Part shown: piece by piece, positions 15,481-24,413 of the stretch
Position numbering within the stretch: position 1 is the stretch's first letter
How the letters are laid out: every line of letters begins with the position of its first letter
Assembly (NCBI GenBank): GCA_947453695.1
Contig: CANGHW010000002.1
Coordinates: forward strand, 1-64,000
Direction: 5' to 3'
DNA from: Opitutia bacterium
GTDB taxonomy: Bacteria; Verrucomicrobiota; Verrucomicrobiia; Opitutales; Opitutaceae
DNA length: 64,000 nt
Notes under the pieces: generated by a model
Database searches by the model: none
What the model saw: only the letters and a program-made list of their open reading frames with translations
What the model was told of the DNA's origin: nothing
Made by a program: the position numbers and the translations under genes

Positions 15481-18400
15481 ATGTCCTGGAATATCCTCAG
15501 GAAGGCTATCACCGGGCTGTTGGGTCTAGTGCTCGCCGCCGCCCCCGCCATCGCGGCCCCCACGATCACCGAGTTCATGGCCGCCAACTCCGCCACGCTG
15601 GCGGACGAGGATGGAGCGTTTTCCGACTGGATCGAAATCTTCAATCCCGACCGCGATCCCGTGAACCTCGCCGGTTGGTATCTCACCGATGCAGCAACGA
15701 TTAAGACCAAGTGGCAGTTCCCCAATGTGACCGTTCCCGGCGGCGGTTACCTCGTCGTTTTCGCCTCGGGCAAGAATCGCCGTGACCCCGGCCGCACCCT
15801 CCACACGAATTTCTCGCTAAGCGCTGGGGGCGAATATCTTGGCCTGATCCGTCCTGACGGAACGACCGTCGCAACCGACTTTGCGCCCACTTTTCCGGCC
15901 CAGTATAGCGATATTTCTTTCGGCATTACCCAACCGACCGATGGCTCGGCGGGGGCCATCGGCTACCTCCGCACCGCGACTCCCGGCGCCAACAATGGCG
16001 GGGCCAACGCCCTGACGCTGGTGGAAAAAGTCACCTTTTCCCGCCCGGCCACTACGTTTTCCGAGAGCTTTTTGCTCGAACTTTCCGGGGCCAGTGCCGG
16101 CCAGCATATCCATTATGTGATCGCAGCGCCCTCCGCCAATGGAGCGGCGATCCCCTCTCCCACCCGCTCTTCGCCCCGCTACTTCCGGCCGATCACCATA
16201 GACTCATCAGTCATCGTGCGCGCCGCCGTCTTCTCGGATGACGACACGGTGCAAGGCCTCGATTCCACGACTCAATTCGTGAAGCTCGGAGCCAACCTCA
16301 CGGCATCCGCCGCCCAACTTCCTGTGCTCGTCCTCGACGACCATGGCCTCGGCGAACTTAATAAAGACGGCCTCGACCATCCGGCTTGGCTCTACACCTT
16401 TGGCGCCCGCGGCCCGGGCAACACTGCCTTCACTGCCGGCCCCGGACTCGCGACGCCGATTACCATGACCGTCCGAGGCTCGTCTTCAGCGACATTTCCC
16501 AAAAAGAGCTACAATCTCGAACTCACCGACTCCTCGGGAAAAAAGACGCCGCAATCGCTTTTCGGCTCCGCCCCGGCGGACAAGTGGGCCTTGGTCGGCC
16601 CGTGGTTCTTCGACCGCGCGCTCATCAAGAACGCCTTCGTTTACGAGCTCAGCCGTCGCCTCGGGCATTGGGCGCCCAACGTCCAACTCGTGGAGGTGTT
16701 TTTTAACTCCGCGGGCGGAGAACTCAGCGATGCTTCCTACGCTGGCATCTACGCGCTCACCGATCGCATCGAAATCGGGGCGAACCGCGTCAATATCACA
16801 CCGCTCACTTCGGCCGATAACGCTGCGCCCGAAATCACCGGTGGCTACATTTTGAAATTCGACGCCCCGGCGGCGGATGAATACAGCTGGATCACCCGCA
16901 ACGGCTTCCCGAACAACGGCACGTCCGCCGTCATCGTCGCCTCGCAAAAAGCGGTCGACCTCAGCACCCCGCAACGCGACTACATCCGCGACTACGTGCA
17001 GCAGCTCGAAGACGCCCTCTTCGCCGATGCCGACCAAGGGTTTTCGTCTCGCACCTACCTCGACTTCATCGACCGCGCCTCATGGGTCGACTATCACCTG
17101 CTCAACACCTTCGTCAGCAACTTCGACGCCCTTGATCGCAGTTCGTATTTTACGAAAGACCGCGGCGGCAAACTGGTCGCCGGGCCCGTCTGGGACTTCG
17201 ACCGCTCACTTGGCTCCGCGACAGTCTTCCACACCACGCCGTGGGACGTCTGGAATACCGAGGATGCCACGGATTTCTGGAACACGGGCTGGTGGGCCCG
17301 CCTCGTCCGCGACCCTGAGTTTATGCAGGACTGGATCGACCGCTGGCAGTCCCTCCGCCGCGACACGTTCTCCACCGGCAATCTCCTCAACCTCGCCGAT
17401 CAACTCTCCGCGTCGATTGGACCCGCAGCCGCCGCGCGCGACGCCGCCCGCTGGCCCGACGATCCGCGGTTCCCGCAAGGCACATCCGGCGGCGTGAGTG
17501 AAATGAAGAACTGGCTCACGCAGCGCGCCCGATGGATCGACCAAAAATTTCTCGCTGCTCCCACCGCCAACGACAACGGCACGGCGATCACGTTTACTCC
17601 CCCCGCCGGCGCGCAACTCATCTACACGCTGGACGGCTCAGATCCCCGCCTGCTCGGCGGCGACATCGCGCCCAACGCCGCAGTCTCCAGCGCACCGCTC
17701 ACCGTCGCGAGCACGACCAACGTGCACGTCCGCAGCTACCGCGCCGATCTGCGCAACACCTTCCCCGGCAGCCCTTGGAGCTCAGCCGTTGGCAGCGCAG
17801 CCTCCTCGCCCCTCGCGCCCGCCTCGAAGCTCATCAATTTCTCCAGTCGCGGCCTGATCGGCGTCGGCGGACAAGCCCTCATCACCGGCGTCTCTGTGCG
17901 TGATACCGTAAACAAAAACTACGTCGTCCGCGCCGTCGGCCCGACCCTCGCCAGCTTCGGCGCCGCAGGCGCGCTGCCCGACCCCGTGATCGGCGTCTTC
18001 ACCGCCAACCAAGTCGAAATCTACCGCAACAGCTCGTGGCAAAACGGCCTCGACGGCGCCAAGCTTCCGGCGCTCTTCCAGACCGTCGGCGCCTTCCCGC
18101 TCACGACCGGCAGCCACGACGCCGCGCTGGTGGCCCAGACCAGCGCCGGCGCCTACACGCTGAAGGTCACGAGCGAATTCGGCTCCACCGGCATCGGCCT
18201 CGCCGAGGTCTACGAAACCGATCGCACGGGCCGCACGGCCAACCTCTCTACTCGCGCCGTGGTGCGCAGCGGCGACGGTGTGCTGATCGGCGGCTTCGTC
18301 ATCCAAGGTTCGGCTTACAAACGCATGCTCATCCGCGGCATTGGCCCAACCCTCGAAGCCTTTGGCCTCACCGACACGCTCGCCGATCCCGTGGTCACAG

Positions 18401-18627
18401 TTTACGCGGGTCAGAAGGCGCTCGGCTCCAACGATGATTGGTCCGCCGGCCCAAACCCGACCCAAATCTCCGCGGCCGCCCAAGCGGTGGGCGCCTTCGC
18501 ACTTCGGAGTGGCAGCAAAGACAGTGCGCTGCTCGTCACTTTGCCACCGGGCGCCTATACGGTGGAGGTCGCCGGCAAGGCCGGAGCCCAAGGTGTGGCC
18601 ATCCTCGAGATCTACGAGGTCCCGTAA
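15481..18627 (+). CDS. Secreted LTD / CotH kinase-like surface protein with two C-terminal modules
   Basis: The 1048-residue product starts at ATG 15481 with a signal peptide (MSWNILRKAITGLLGLVLAA). A lamin-tail domain (about aa 26-150: ITEFMAANSATLADEDG, FSDWIEIFNP) is followed by a CotH kinase-like domain (about 330-640: KSYNLELTDSSGKKTPQSLF, ALIKNAFVYELSRRLG, VWDFDRSLGS), a chitobiase/HEX C-terminal-like strand set (IYTLDGSDPRLLGG) and two copies of a module of about 130 residues (NYVVRAVGPTLASFG; RMLIRGIGPTLEAFG) ending IYEVP. CotH proteins include spore-coat protein kinases and cell-surface proteins of unknown activity. Kinase activity here is unproven. ATG 15376 would add 35 residues before the signal peptide. 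Confidence 0.87.
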   Translation: MSWNILRKAITGLLGLVLAAAPAIAAPTITEFMAANSATLADEDGAFSDWIEIFNPDRDPVNLAGWYLTDAATIKTKWQFPNVTVPGGGYLVVFASGKNRRDPGRTLHTNFSLSAGGEYLGLIRPDGTTVATDFAPTFPAQYSDISFGITQPTDGSAGAIGYLRTATPGANNGGANALTLVEKVTFSRPATTFSESFLLELSGASAGQHIHYVIAAPSANGAAIPSPTRSSPRYFRPITIDSSVIVRAAVFSDDDTVQGLDSTTQFVKLGANLTASAAQLPVLVLDDHGLGELNKDGLDHPAWLYTFGARGPGNTAFTAGPGLATPITMTVRGSSSATFPKKSYNLELTDSSGKKTPQSLFGSAPADKWALVGPWFFDRALIKNAFVYELSRRLGHWAPNVQLVEVFFNSAGGELSDASYAGIYALTDRIEIGANRVNITPLTSADNAAPEITGGYILKFDAPAADEYSWITRNGFPNNGTSAVIVASQKAVDLSTPQRDYIRDYVQQLEDALFADADQGFSSRTYLDFIDRASWVDYHLLNTFVSNFDALDRSSYFTKDRGGKLVAGPVWDFDRSLGSATVFHTTPWDVWNTEDATDFWNTGWWARLVRDPEFMQDWIDRWQSLRRDTFSTGNLLNLADQLSASIGPAAAARDAARWPDDPRFPQGTSGGVSEMKNWLTQRARWIDQKFLAAPTANDNGTAITFTPPAGAQLIYTLDGSDPRLLGGDIAPNAAVSSAPLTVASTTNVHVRSYRADLRNTFPGSPWSSAVGSAASSPLAPASKLINFSSRGLIGVGGQALITGVSVRDTVNKNYVVRAVGPTLASFGAAGALPDPVIGVFTANQVEIYRNSSWQNGLDGAKLPALFQTVGAFPLTTGSHDAALVAQTSAGAYTLKVTSEFGSTGIGLAEVYETDRTGRTANLSTRAVVRSGDGVLIGGFVIQGSAYKRMLIRGIGPTLEAFGLTDTLADPVVTVYAGQKALGSNDDWSAGPNPTQISAAAQAVGAFALRSGSKDSALLVTLPPGAYTVEVAGKAGAQGVAILEIYEVP

Positions 18628-18718
18628 GCCAAAAAAGCGGGTTCCTCACCCAGAGGAATTGGGCGAGTCCAGCAGAGCGAAGACCCGCCCGCTAACGCCT
18701 TCGTTCACTCCCTCTGGC

Positions 18719-20458
18719 TCAAGGGACGTCGTATACTTCAACGAGCGTCGCCCCACCCGAACCGTCGGCGCTCTTCACCTGCAACGTGTATGCACCGGGA
18801 GCGAGAGTAACGAGCAAAGCCGAATCACGGGTGGCCTTGCTGGAGAAACGAAATGCACCCGCACGATCAAACGCGGCCGTGAGACGAACCTCTGCATCAT
18901 CATCCGGCGCCCACCCTTCGCTCTGTGCGATGAGCTTGTCGCCCTGATAAAGAAACAGCAGCGGATTCACCAAAGGATCGGCGAGTCCAAAGTCTGCCAG
19001 CGTCGGACCAACCGCGCGAACCAACACCGTGCGCGACGAGCGACCCGCAATCACAAAGCCACTGGAAATCTGGTCCGAGCCCGCGGCGACATGGGCGAGA
19101 GTCGACGTGTTGACGATCGTCTGGTCCGACGCGACCGGAGTGGTCGTGCTAAAAATCGCGCTGATCTTGGCCCCTTCACCCACCCGCATGCCAAGGAAGC
19201 GGCAAGCGATACTGGGGCCGCCACTGTCGTAGACCTCCAGTATTCCGTATTGCTGACTACCTGGAAACACGCCGCCGGAATAGGGTCCACCTTTGTTGGA
19301 GGCACCCGAGGTGAGGGCCGCCGCGTGCAGCACCTGGATTGGTGCGCCACCACCGGTCGCATAGTCGGAATTGGTGCCATTATCGTAGGCGAGCGCGTGC
19401 ATGTCGCCCGAGAGAATCGCGAGGTTGGAGATACGGTTATCGCGGATGAAATTCGCGAGCTCCGTGCGCTCCGTTGCCCAGCCAGCCCACGAATCGGCGC
19501 CCACGAGAGGAGCATCGATCCAGGGATTGGTGTTGATCCAGACAATCAGCGGAAACCCCGCATCACGCGCCGAGATCAGCTCCTGTTTAAACCATGCCTT
19601 TTGCGTCGCACCCAGGCGCGTCTTCGTGGCCGACTCCTTGATTCCGGAATCATTGGCGGCACTGCGCACGTCAGTCATGATGAATCGCACACGCCCAATG
19701 GTGAAAACCTGCGCGATCGTGCCACCGGCTGAGGCAATCGGATAATGCGGCACGCGCTCCTTGTAGGCATTGCGGGCCGTATCACGGCCCACGGCGTTCC
19801 CATCGGAATCGTTACCGCAAAAATCGTGATCGTCCCACATGTAGGCGATCGGCACTCCACGATAGAGCGCCGACTGCTGCGGCTGGCTCAACACGGCATC
19901 GTAGTTCGACCGATAGTCGTCGATGTTGGTGCTATTGATATCACTGTAGTGCAGATCGCCGGTGTTAATGAACAGCAGTGGACGCTCAGCGAGGACGGCC
20001 TCGTAAGCACGCTGATCGGCGGCGCGAAAATCACCGCATGAGCCAAAGGCGATTTTGAACGACGCACGGCCCAGCGGAAACGTGCGGAACCGCCCGCGCG
20101 ACTGCGGCTCCGCGCGCACTACACCGGCCACTTCCACGCCGTAAAAATATTCCGTGTCCGACTGCAGACTGCTCATATTCAGCGTGACAATATTTCCCGC
20201 CGCGGCCGCCGTCGTAACCACCCCGGAAAAAATCGGGGCCGTGAGCGAGGGATTCGTGCTCACCAGCAGCCGCACGCGCAGACCGGCAGTATTCAGCCGC
20301 ACCACCACACTCGCACTCGTCGGCGTGACATTCCCGGACCACACACTACTCGTGAAAACGTTGGCCGGAAGCACCGTAGCGGTGGGCGCGGCCGTCTGCG
20401 CTCTCAGCCCAAAGGCGGCGGAGCCGAGCAACAGCATCAAAAAAAATCGGGGCAACAT
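18719..20458 (-). CDS. Secreted PhoD-type alkaline phosphatase / phosphodiesterase
   Basis: From ATG 20458 the 579-residue product has a signal peptide (MLPRFFLMLLLGSAAFGLRA), an N-terminal fibronectin-like domain (VFTSSVWSGNVTPTSASVVV) and a PhoD metallophosphatase core: FGSCGDFR, NTGDLHYSD, MWDDHDFCGND, WINTNPW, LSGDMHALAYD. Such enzymes bind iron/calcium and hydrolyse phosphoesters outside the cytoplasm. The last 130 residues (SSRTVLVRAVGPTLADFG to LVEVYDVP) are the module also found twice in the convergent CotH protein. An ATG at 20563 was rejected because the signal peptide would become internal and a possible -10 lies at 20546-20555. Phosphate scavenging is the likely role. Confidence 0.88.
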   Translation of the reverse strand: MLPRFFLMLLLGSAAFGLRAQTAAPTATVLPANVFTSSVWSGNVTPTSASVVVRLNTAGLRVRLLVSTNPSLTAPIFSGVVTTAAAAGNIVTLNMSSLQSDTEYFYGVEVAGVVRAEPQSRGRFRTFPLGRASFKIAFGSCGDFRAADQRAYEAVLAERPLLFINTGDLHYSDINSTNIDDYRSNYDAVLSQPQQSALYRGVPIAYMWDDHDFCGNDSDGNAVGRDTARNAYKERVPHYPIASAGGTIAQVFTIGRVRFIMTDVRSAANDSGIKESATKTRLGATQKAWFKQELISARDAGFPLIVWINTNPWIDAPLVGADSWAGWATERTELANFIRDNRISNLAILSGDMHALAYDNGTNSDYATGGGAPIQVLHAAALTSGASNKGGPYSGGVFPGSQQYGILEVYDSGGPSIACRFLGMRVGEGAKISAIFSTTTPVASDQTIVNTSTLAHVAAGSDQISSGFVIAGRSSRTVLVRAVGPTLADFGLADPLVNPLLFLYQGDKLIAQSEGWAPDDDAEVRLTAAFDRAGAFRFSSKATRDSALLVTLAPGAYTLQVKSADGSGGATLVEVYDVP

Positions 20459-20496
20459 ACCGGGGGGAGCGGTGCGATCGGATGGAAGAACAAGTT

Positions 20497-20514
20497 GGTA
20501 ACTGATCAGTAACC
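20497..20514. promoter_or_regulatory. Near-palindromic 18-bp site before the PhoD-like gene
   Basis: GGTAACTGATCAGTAACC has dyad symmetry with one mismatched pair and the perfect core ACTGATCAGT. It lies 39 bases upstream of the chosen start, downstream of GTCTATAGAC (20546-20555), a perfect 10-bp palindrome that contains a possible -10, with TTGAAA at 20574-20579 as a candidate -35 at a longer than ideal spacing. It could be an operator. Confidence 0.35.
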
Positions 20515-20579
20515 TTACCCCTAATTCATCGGTCGCAAGGGCAAAGTCTATAGACGCGGACATTACCCGTTCGTTTCAA

Positions 20580-21223
20580 TTGTTTCCTCTTCCCCTCCGC
20601 CTAGCACCCCCTCTTCTATCGACCAGTCATTCCCTGTTTTCTACGGACAGTGAACGCCTTCGGAGAGAGTCCAAGCCGTGGATCGTCGTCGGTGGCCGAC
20701 AAAGGCGGTGTTCAGGTCCTTCTCGGCCGGAAACAAGGTCACTGCCACCATTGAATACTGGTCCCGCCTCGCCACCGAAACACCCGCCGCCACGTGACAC
20801 CGTCGGTGCCTGCGCCCGATCCACCGACCGCAACGAAACCGCCCGCCTCATCACGCGGCCCCCCCCCCGCTTCAGCGGGCAAAAAGCGCGCCCAAGGCGT
20901 CGGCTCGATCGCTGGATATCCCGTAGTTACCGACCCTTCGACCCCGTAAAACACAAGAGCCGCCCCCTTATGGGAGGCGGCTCAAGTGACCTAACACCAA
21001 GCAAACCGTAAGAACTACAAACACTACACTGTCTTACCAGGACAGTGCTGACTACACGGAGATAGATGCGCGTCGGCGTGAAACGCTCAAAAATTTTCCA
21101 AGAATTTTCAGGTCATTCACCGCGATCACAAATCACTGTTTTTCAATTACTAGTGGGTTTGTGAACAACTATTCTTAGACAATTCTTCCGGCCGCCGAGA
21201 CGGCTGGTGGCGAAATTTTCGCC
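20580..21223. other. Gene-poor 0.64-kb region with two hairpins
   Basis: No convincing coding frame is visible. GAGCCGCC/GGCGGCTC form a hairpin at 20957-20983; on the minus strand it is followed by TTGTGTTTT, which resembles an intrinsic terminator, although no minus-strand gene lies just upstream. CACTGTC/GACAGTG form a second hairpin at 21027-21047. A run of ten C lies near 20862-20871. AT-rich sequence at 21080-21180 could hold the promoter of the SIMPL gene. Confidence 0.4.
20957..20983 (-). terminator. Terminator-like hairpin, no obvious upstream gene
   Basis: An 8-bp GC stem (GAGCCGCC with GGCGGCTC, loop about 11) is followed on the minus strand by TTGTGTTTT. It would end a transcript that begins within 20984-21223 on the minus strand. 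No coding frame is visible there, so it may mark the 3' end of a small RNA or be a remnant. Confidence 0.35.
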
Positions 21224-21967
21224 ATGACCACAACTCCCACCCGCCCCCATCTCTTCGGCCTGCTGGCCGGCCTGTTCCTCGCCACCGGCCTCTGCCTCGC
21301 CTCCTTTCTGCTCACCCGCACGTGGACCCACCTCCACGAAGCGGGCGTCATCGACGTCACGGGCTCCGCCCGCAAGAACGTCCGCTCTGACCTTGTCGTC
21401 TGGCGCTGCCACTTCGCGGTCGACGACGAGTCGCTCCTCGCGGCCAACGAGCAACTGAAAGCCAGCCTGGCCAAGGTCGAACACTTCCTTCGCGCCCGCG
21501 CGATCACCGACCACCTCCTCGCCCCGGTCCAAATCCGTGAACTCACCTCGCGCCCGAAAAGCGACGATGCCGAAACCGCTGCCCGCCGCATCGGCTACCA
21601 ACTCACCCAATCTATCATGTTGAAATCCAGCGACATCGACGGCATCCAGCGCCTCAGCCGCGACTGTTCGCAACTCCTCAATGAGGGCGTCGCCCTCGTC
21701 TCCGGCGATCTCAGTTTCATCTACACCAAAGCCAGCGAGGCCAAGGTCGAGATGATGGCCGAAGCCACCCGTGACGCCCGTCTGCGCGCTGAACAAATCG
21801 CCACCCAAGGCGGCCGCCGCCTCAAGGAACTCCGCGCCGCCCGCATGGGTGTCGTGCAAATCAACCCCCTCTATTCCACCGCCACGAGTTGGGAAGGTAA
21901 CAACGACGCATCGTCCCTCGACAAAACCATCACTGCCACCGTCACCGCGACTTTCTCGTTACACTGA
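21224..21967 (+). CDS. SIMPL domain (DUF541) protein
   Basis: The 247-residue product has one N-terminal membrane anchor or uncleaved signal (LFGLLAGLFLATGLCLASFLL) and a periplasmic SIMPL/DUF541 domain: VIDVTGSARKNVRSDLVVWR near the start, a long helical middle and KTITATVTATFSL at the end. Family members are reported in oxidative stress tolerance and as outer surface or periplasmic proteins, but the precise function is not settled. It is convergent with the aminomutase gene and separated from it by 39 bases. ATG 21224 sits after an AT-rich stretch. Confidence 0.85.
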   Translation: MTTTPTRPHLFGLLAGLFLATGLCLASFLLTRTWTHLHEAGVIDVTGSARKNVRSDLVVWRCHFAVDDESLLAANEQLKASLAKVEHFLRARAITDHLLAPVQIRELTSRPKSDDAETAARRIGYQLTQSIMLKSSDIDGIQRLSRDCSQLLNEGVALVSGDLSFIYTKASEAKVEMMAEATRDARLRAEQIATQGGRRLKELRAARMGVVQINPLYSTATSWEGNNDASSLDKTITATVTATFSLH

Positions 21968-22006
21968 CCGCGCTTCTATCGCCCGGCCCTCGGCGCGGGC
22001 ACCGCT

Positions 22007-23209
22007 TCACGGCCGCACGGTCACCAACTCGATCCCGCTCGCCGGCAACTCCGCGCCATCCACCGCTTTCATCGGCGTGCTCTTCAGCGGATAACGGAAG
22101 CTCTGCCCCTCGTAGTTGCGAAAGATCACTTCGTCGTCGGTGATTTTTTCGACGTAGTCGGGATTGATCGGCACCTTGCCTCCGCCACCGGGCGCATCGA
22201 TCACGTATTGCGGCACGGCGTAACCGGTCGTGTGACCGCGGAGCGCACGGATGATCTCGATCCCCTTCCGCACATCGACTTTAAAGTGCGCGCCGCCCGT
22301 GATCAGATCCATTTGGTAAATGTAATACGGTCGCACCCGCATGCGCAGCAGCCGGTGCACGAGCGCCTTCATCACATCGGCATCATCGTTTACGCCCGCG
22401 AGGAGCACGCTCTGGTTGCCCAGCGGCACACCCGCAAACGACAGCCGCTCGCACGCCGCCTTCAGCTCCGCCGTCGCCTCCTTCGGATGATTCACGTGGA
22501 TGCTCATCCAGATCGGGCCGTATTTCTTAAAAATCTCGCAGAGCTCCGGCGTAATCCGCTGCGGCAGAAAGACCGGAATACGCGAACCGATGCGGATGAA
22601 CTCCACATGCTTGATCGCCCGCAGCCGGGAGAGCAGGTGCTCCAGTTTCCGATCCGACAAGAGCAGCGGATCGCCACCCGAGAGCAGCACGTCGCGCACT
22701 TCCGGGTGCGCCTCGATGTAGCGCAGCCCCTGTTCATACTCGGGGTGAAAATTGTAGTCCTGCGCGTTGGAAACCAACCGGCTCCGCGTGCAATACCGGC
22801 AATACGCCGCGCACCGATCCGTCACCAGGAACAGCACCCGATCCGGATAGCGGTGCACCAGTCCCGGCACCGGCGAGTGTTCATCCTCACCCAGTGAATC
22901 AAGCATCTCCTCATCACTCTGCACCATCTCACCCGCACGGGGAATCACCTGCTTGCGGATCGGGCAATTCGGGTCGTTGCGATCGATCAGGTTGAAAAAA
23001 TACGGCGTGATCGCGAGGGCCAGCTTCTGATTGGCAAACACACAGCCGGCCCGCTCCTCGGCCGTCAGCGTCATGAATTGCTCCAGTTGCGCCACGGTAG
23101 TGATGCGGTTCTTCAACTGCCATGTCCAATCGAGCCAATCGCTCGCCGGTATATGCTGCCAGAGGCCCTGACCTTCGAACCAGCTGGCACGATCTTCGAT
23201 GTATGGCAT
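22007..23209 (-). CDS. kamA: KamA-family lysine 2,3-aminomutase (radical SAM, PLP)
   Basis: The 400-residue product carries the radical SAM cluster motif CAAYCRYC, SGGDPLLLSDRKLEHLL, the HVNHP and LLAGVND segments and PGGGGKVP, whose Lys is the PLP-binding residue in this family. It matches the length of KamA rather than the shorter EF-P-lysylating EpmB. The reaction is conversion of L-lysine to L-beta-lysine, used in lysine fermentation or osmolyte synthesis; related glutamate 2,3-aminomutases share all the motifs, so substrate is not certain. No beta-lysine acetyltransferase or EF-P gene is next to it. Confidence 0.9.
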   Translation of the reverse strand: MPYIEDRASWFEGQGLWQHIPASDWLDWTWQLKNRITTVAQLEQFMTLTAEERAGCVFANQKLALAITPYFFNLIDRNDPNCPIRKQVIPRAGEMVQSDEEMLDSLGEDEHSPVPGLVHRYPDRVLFLVTDRCAAYCRYCTRSRLVSNAQDYNFHPEYEQGLRYIEAHPEVRDVLLSGGDPLLLSDRKLEHLLSRLRAIKHVEFIRIGSRIPVFLPQRITPELCEIFKKYGPIWMSIHVNHPKEATAELKAACERLSFAGVPLGNQSVLLAGVNDDADVMKALVHRLLRMRVRPYYIYQMDLITGGAHFKVDVRKGIEIIRALRGHTTGYAVPQYVIDAPGGGGKVPINPDYVEKITDDEVIFRNYEGQSFRYPLKSTPMKAVDGAELPASGIELVTVRP

Positions 23210-23398
23210 TGGAGTGTGCGAAGCAGTTAGGGGGCTAACGATTTTCTGTCAAACGACCGCTGGAAATCTTTGCGCGCCTGTCCCGCACGATTTGCGAAAA
23301 CCCTCCTCGCTTGCGCCGGCCCAACCTGCTCTCTTCACCCATCGTTGAACGCGGCCATCCGCCCCTCGGCGACGTCGTCCCCTTTCGCCGAAAAACAC

Positions 23399-24346
23399 AT
23401 GTCGCACCATTCTCACGGGCACAAAGCCGAGCCCAAATTCTCCGTCGCGCTCTTTTCCGTCACCATCGCGCTCACCTTCGCCGTCCTCTGCGGCTTGTTC
23501 GCCCTCCTCGCGCCCACGGTCTGGCGCGCTCAACTCGATGCTCCATGGTGGGCGCTCGGCCTCATGTTTTTCGCGGCCCACTGCGCCGCCGGCACCTTCG
23601 AGTTCTTCTTCCATCGCTACATTCTGCACGCTCCGCTGATTCCGTTTCTGAGCTATTTTTACCGCCAGCACACCCTGCACCACGCACTCACCCGCGTCGG
23701 CTTCCAAAAGGCCAAGAAAGGCCAGGAGTCCGTGCCCTACCTCGTGGAAAATCGCTACCCCATCGAACACGAAAAGCAGTTCGAAGCCTCCTACTTCCCC
23801 TGGTATACCCTCGCGATCTTCGCGATCCTCGCCCTCCCCATCTTTGCGACCGTCCAGTGGCTCCTGCCCACCTATCCCGTCATCCTTGGCGGCTGGCTCG
23901 GTATTGCCTGGTCCATTAGCCTCTACGAAATCATCCACGCCATCGAGCACTGGCCTCAAGCCACCTGGGATCGGCTCGTCGCGCAGCCCACCACGGGCGC
24001 CTTCTGGCGCAAGGCCTACGCGTTTCACCTCCGCCACCACGCCGATATCCGCTGCAACGAAGCCATTTCCGGTATCTTTGGTCTACCCGTCCCAGATTGG
24101 ATCCTCGGCACCTACGTCGATCCCGAGACGCTCTACACCCACGGCCGCACGGCCGAACCCAGGGAATTCGTCAGTCCCAAGCCGCGTTTCGCGATCATTC
24201 GCTGGCTCGATACCCAGGCAGAACTCTCCATCAAGCGCCGGCGCCAGCGTCAAACCACGCCCGATCCCGTGGTCGTGATCGAAGCGGAAGCCGCCGATGC
24301 GGCTACGCCGCTCACGCTGCCCCGCGCCGTCCGCCCGGCTCCGTAA
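23399..24346 (+). CDS. Membrane fatty acid hydroxylase / sterol desaturase-like protein
   Basis: From ATG 23399 (MSHHSHGHKAEP, a His-rich start) the product has 315 residues with several membrane helices and the histidine clusters of the di-iron hydroxylase superfamily: HRYILH, HTLHH, HAIEH and HLRHH. These ligate the di-iron centre that hydroxylates or desaturates lipids in the cytoplasmic membrane. The C-terminal 60 residues are basic and acidic low-complexity sequence without a domain. The longer frame from 23270 has no sensible membrane-protein start. It lies 67 bases upstream of carA, and a joint transcript is possible. The lipid substrate cannot be inferred. Confidence 0.82.
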   Translation: MSHHSHGHKAEPKFSVALFSVTIALTFAVLCGLFALLAPTVWRAQLDAPWWALGLMFFAAHCAAGTFEFFFHRYILHAPLIPFLSYFYRQHTLHHALTRVGFQKAKKGQESVPYLVENRYPIEHEKQFEASYFPWYTLAIFAILALPIFATVQWLLPTYPVILGGWLGIAWSISLYEIIHAIEHWPQATWDRLVAQPTTGAFWRKAYAFHLRHHADIRCNEAISGIFGLPVPDWILGTYVDPETLYTHGRTAEPREFVSPKPRFAIIRWLDTQAELSIKRRRQRQTTPDPVVVIEAEAADAATPLTLPRAVRPAP

Positions 24347-24413
24347 TTTTTCGCGTGCACCGCACGCGTTTCCCCTTGGCACGCATGGCACGACGGCTTT
24401 TCGTTCGGCTTTA

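Noticed and set aside
18628-18718. Terminator between the convergent CotH and PhoD-like genes
   Set aside because: AGCGGGT/ACCCGC arms exist near 18638 and 18684 but the loop is about 40 bases and no T-run follows on either strand.
22007-23209. EpmB (EF-P lysyl aminomutase)
   Set aside because: The 400-residue length and C-terminal region fit KamA, and no EF-P or EpmA gene is nearby; EpmB proteins are about 340 residues.
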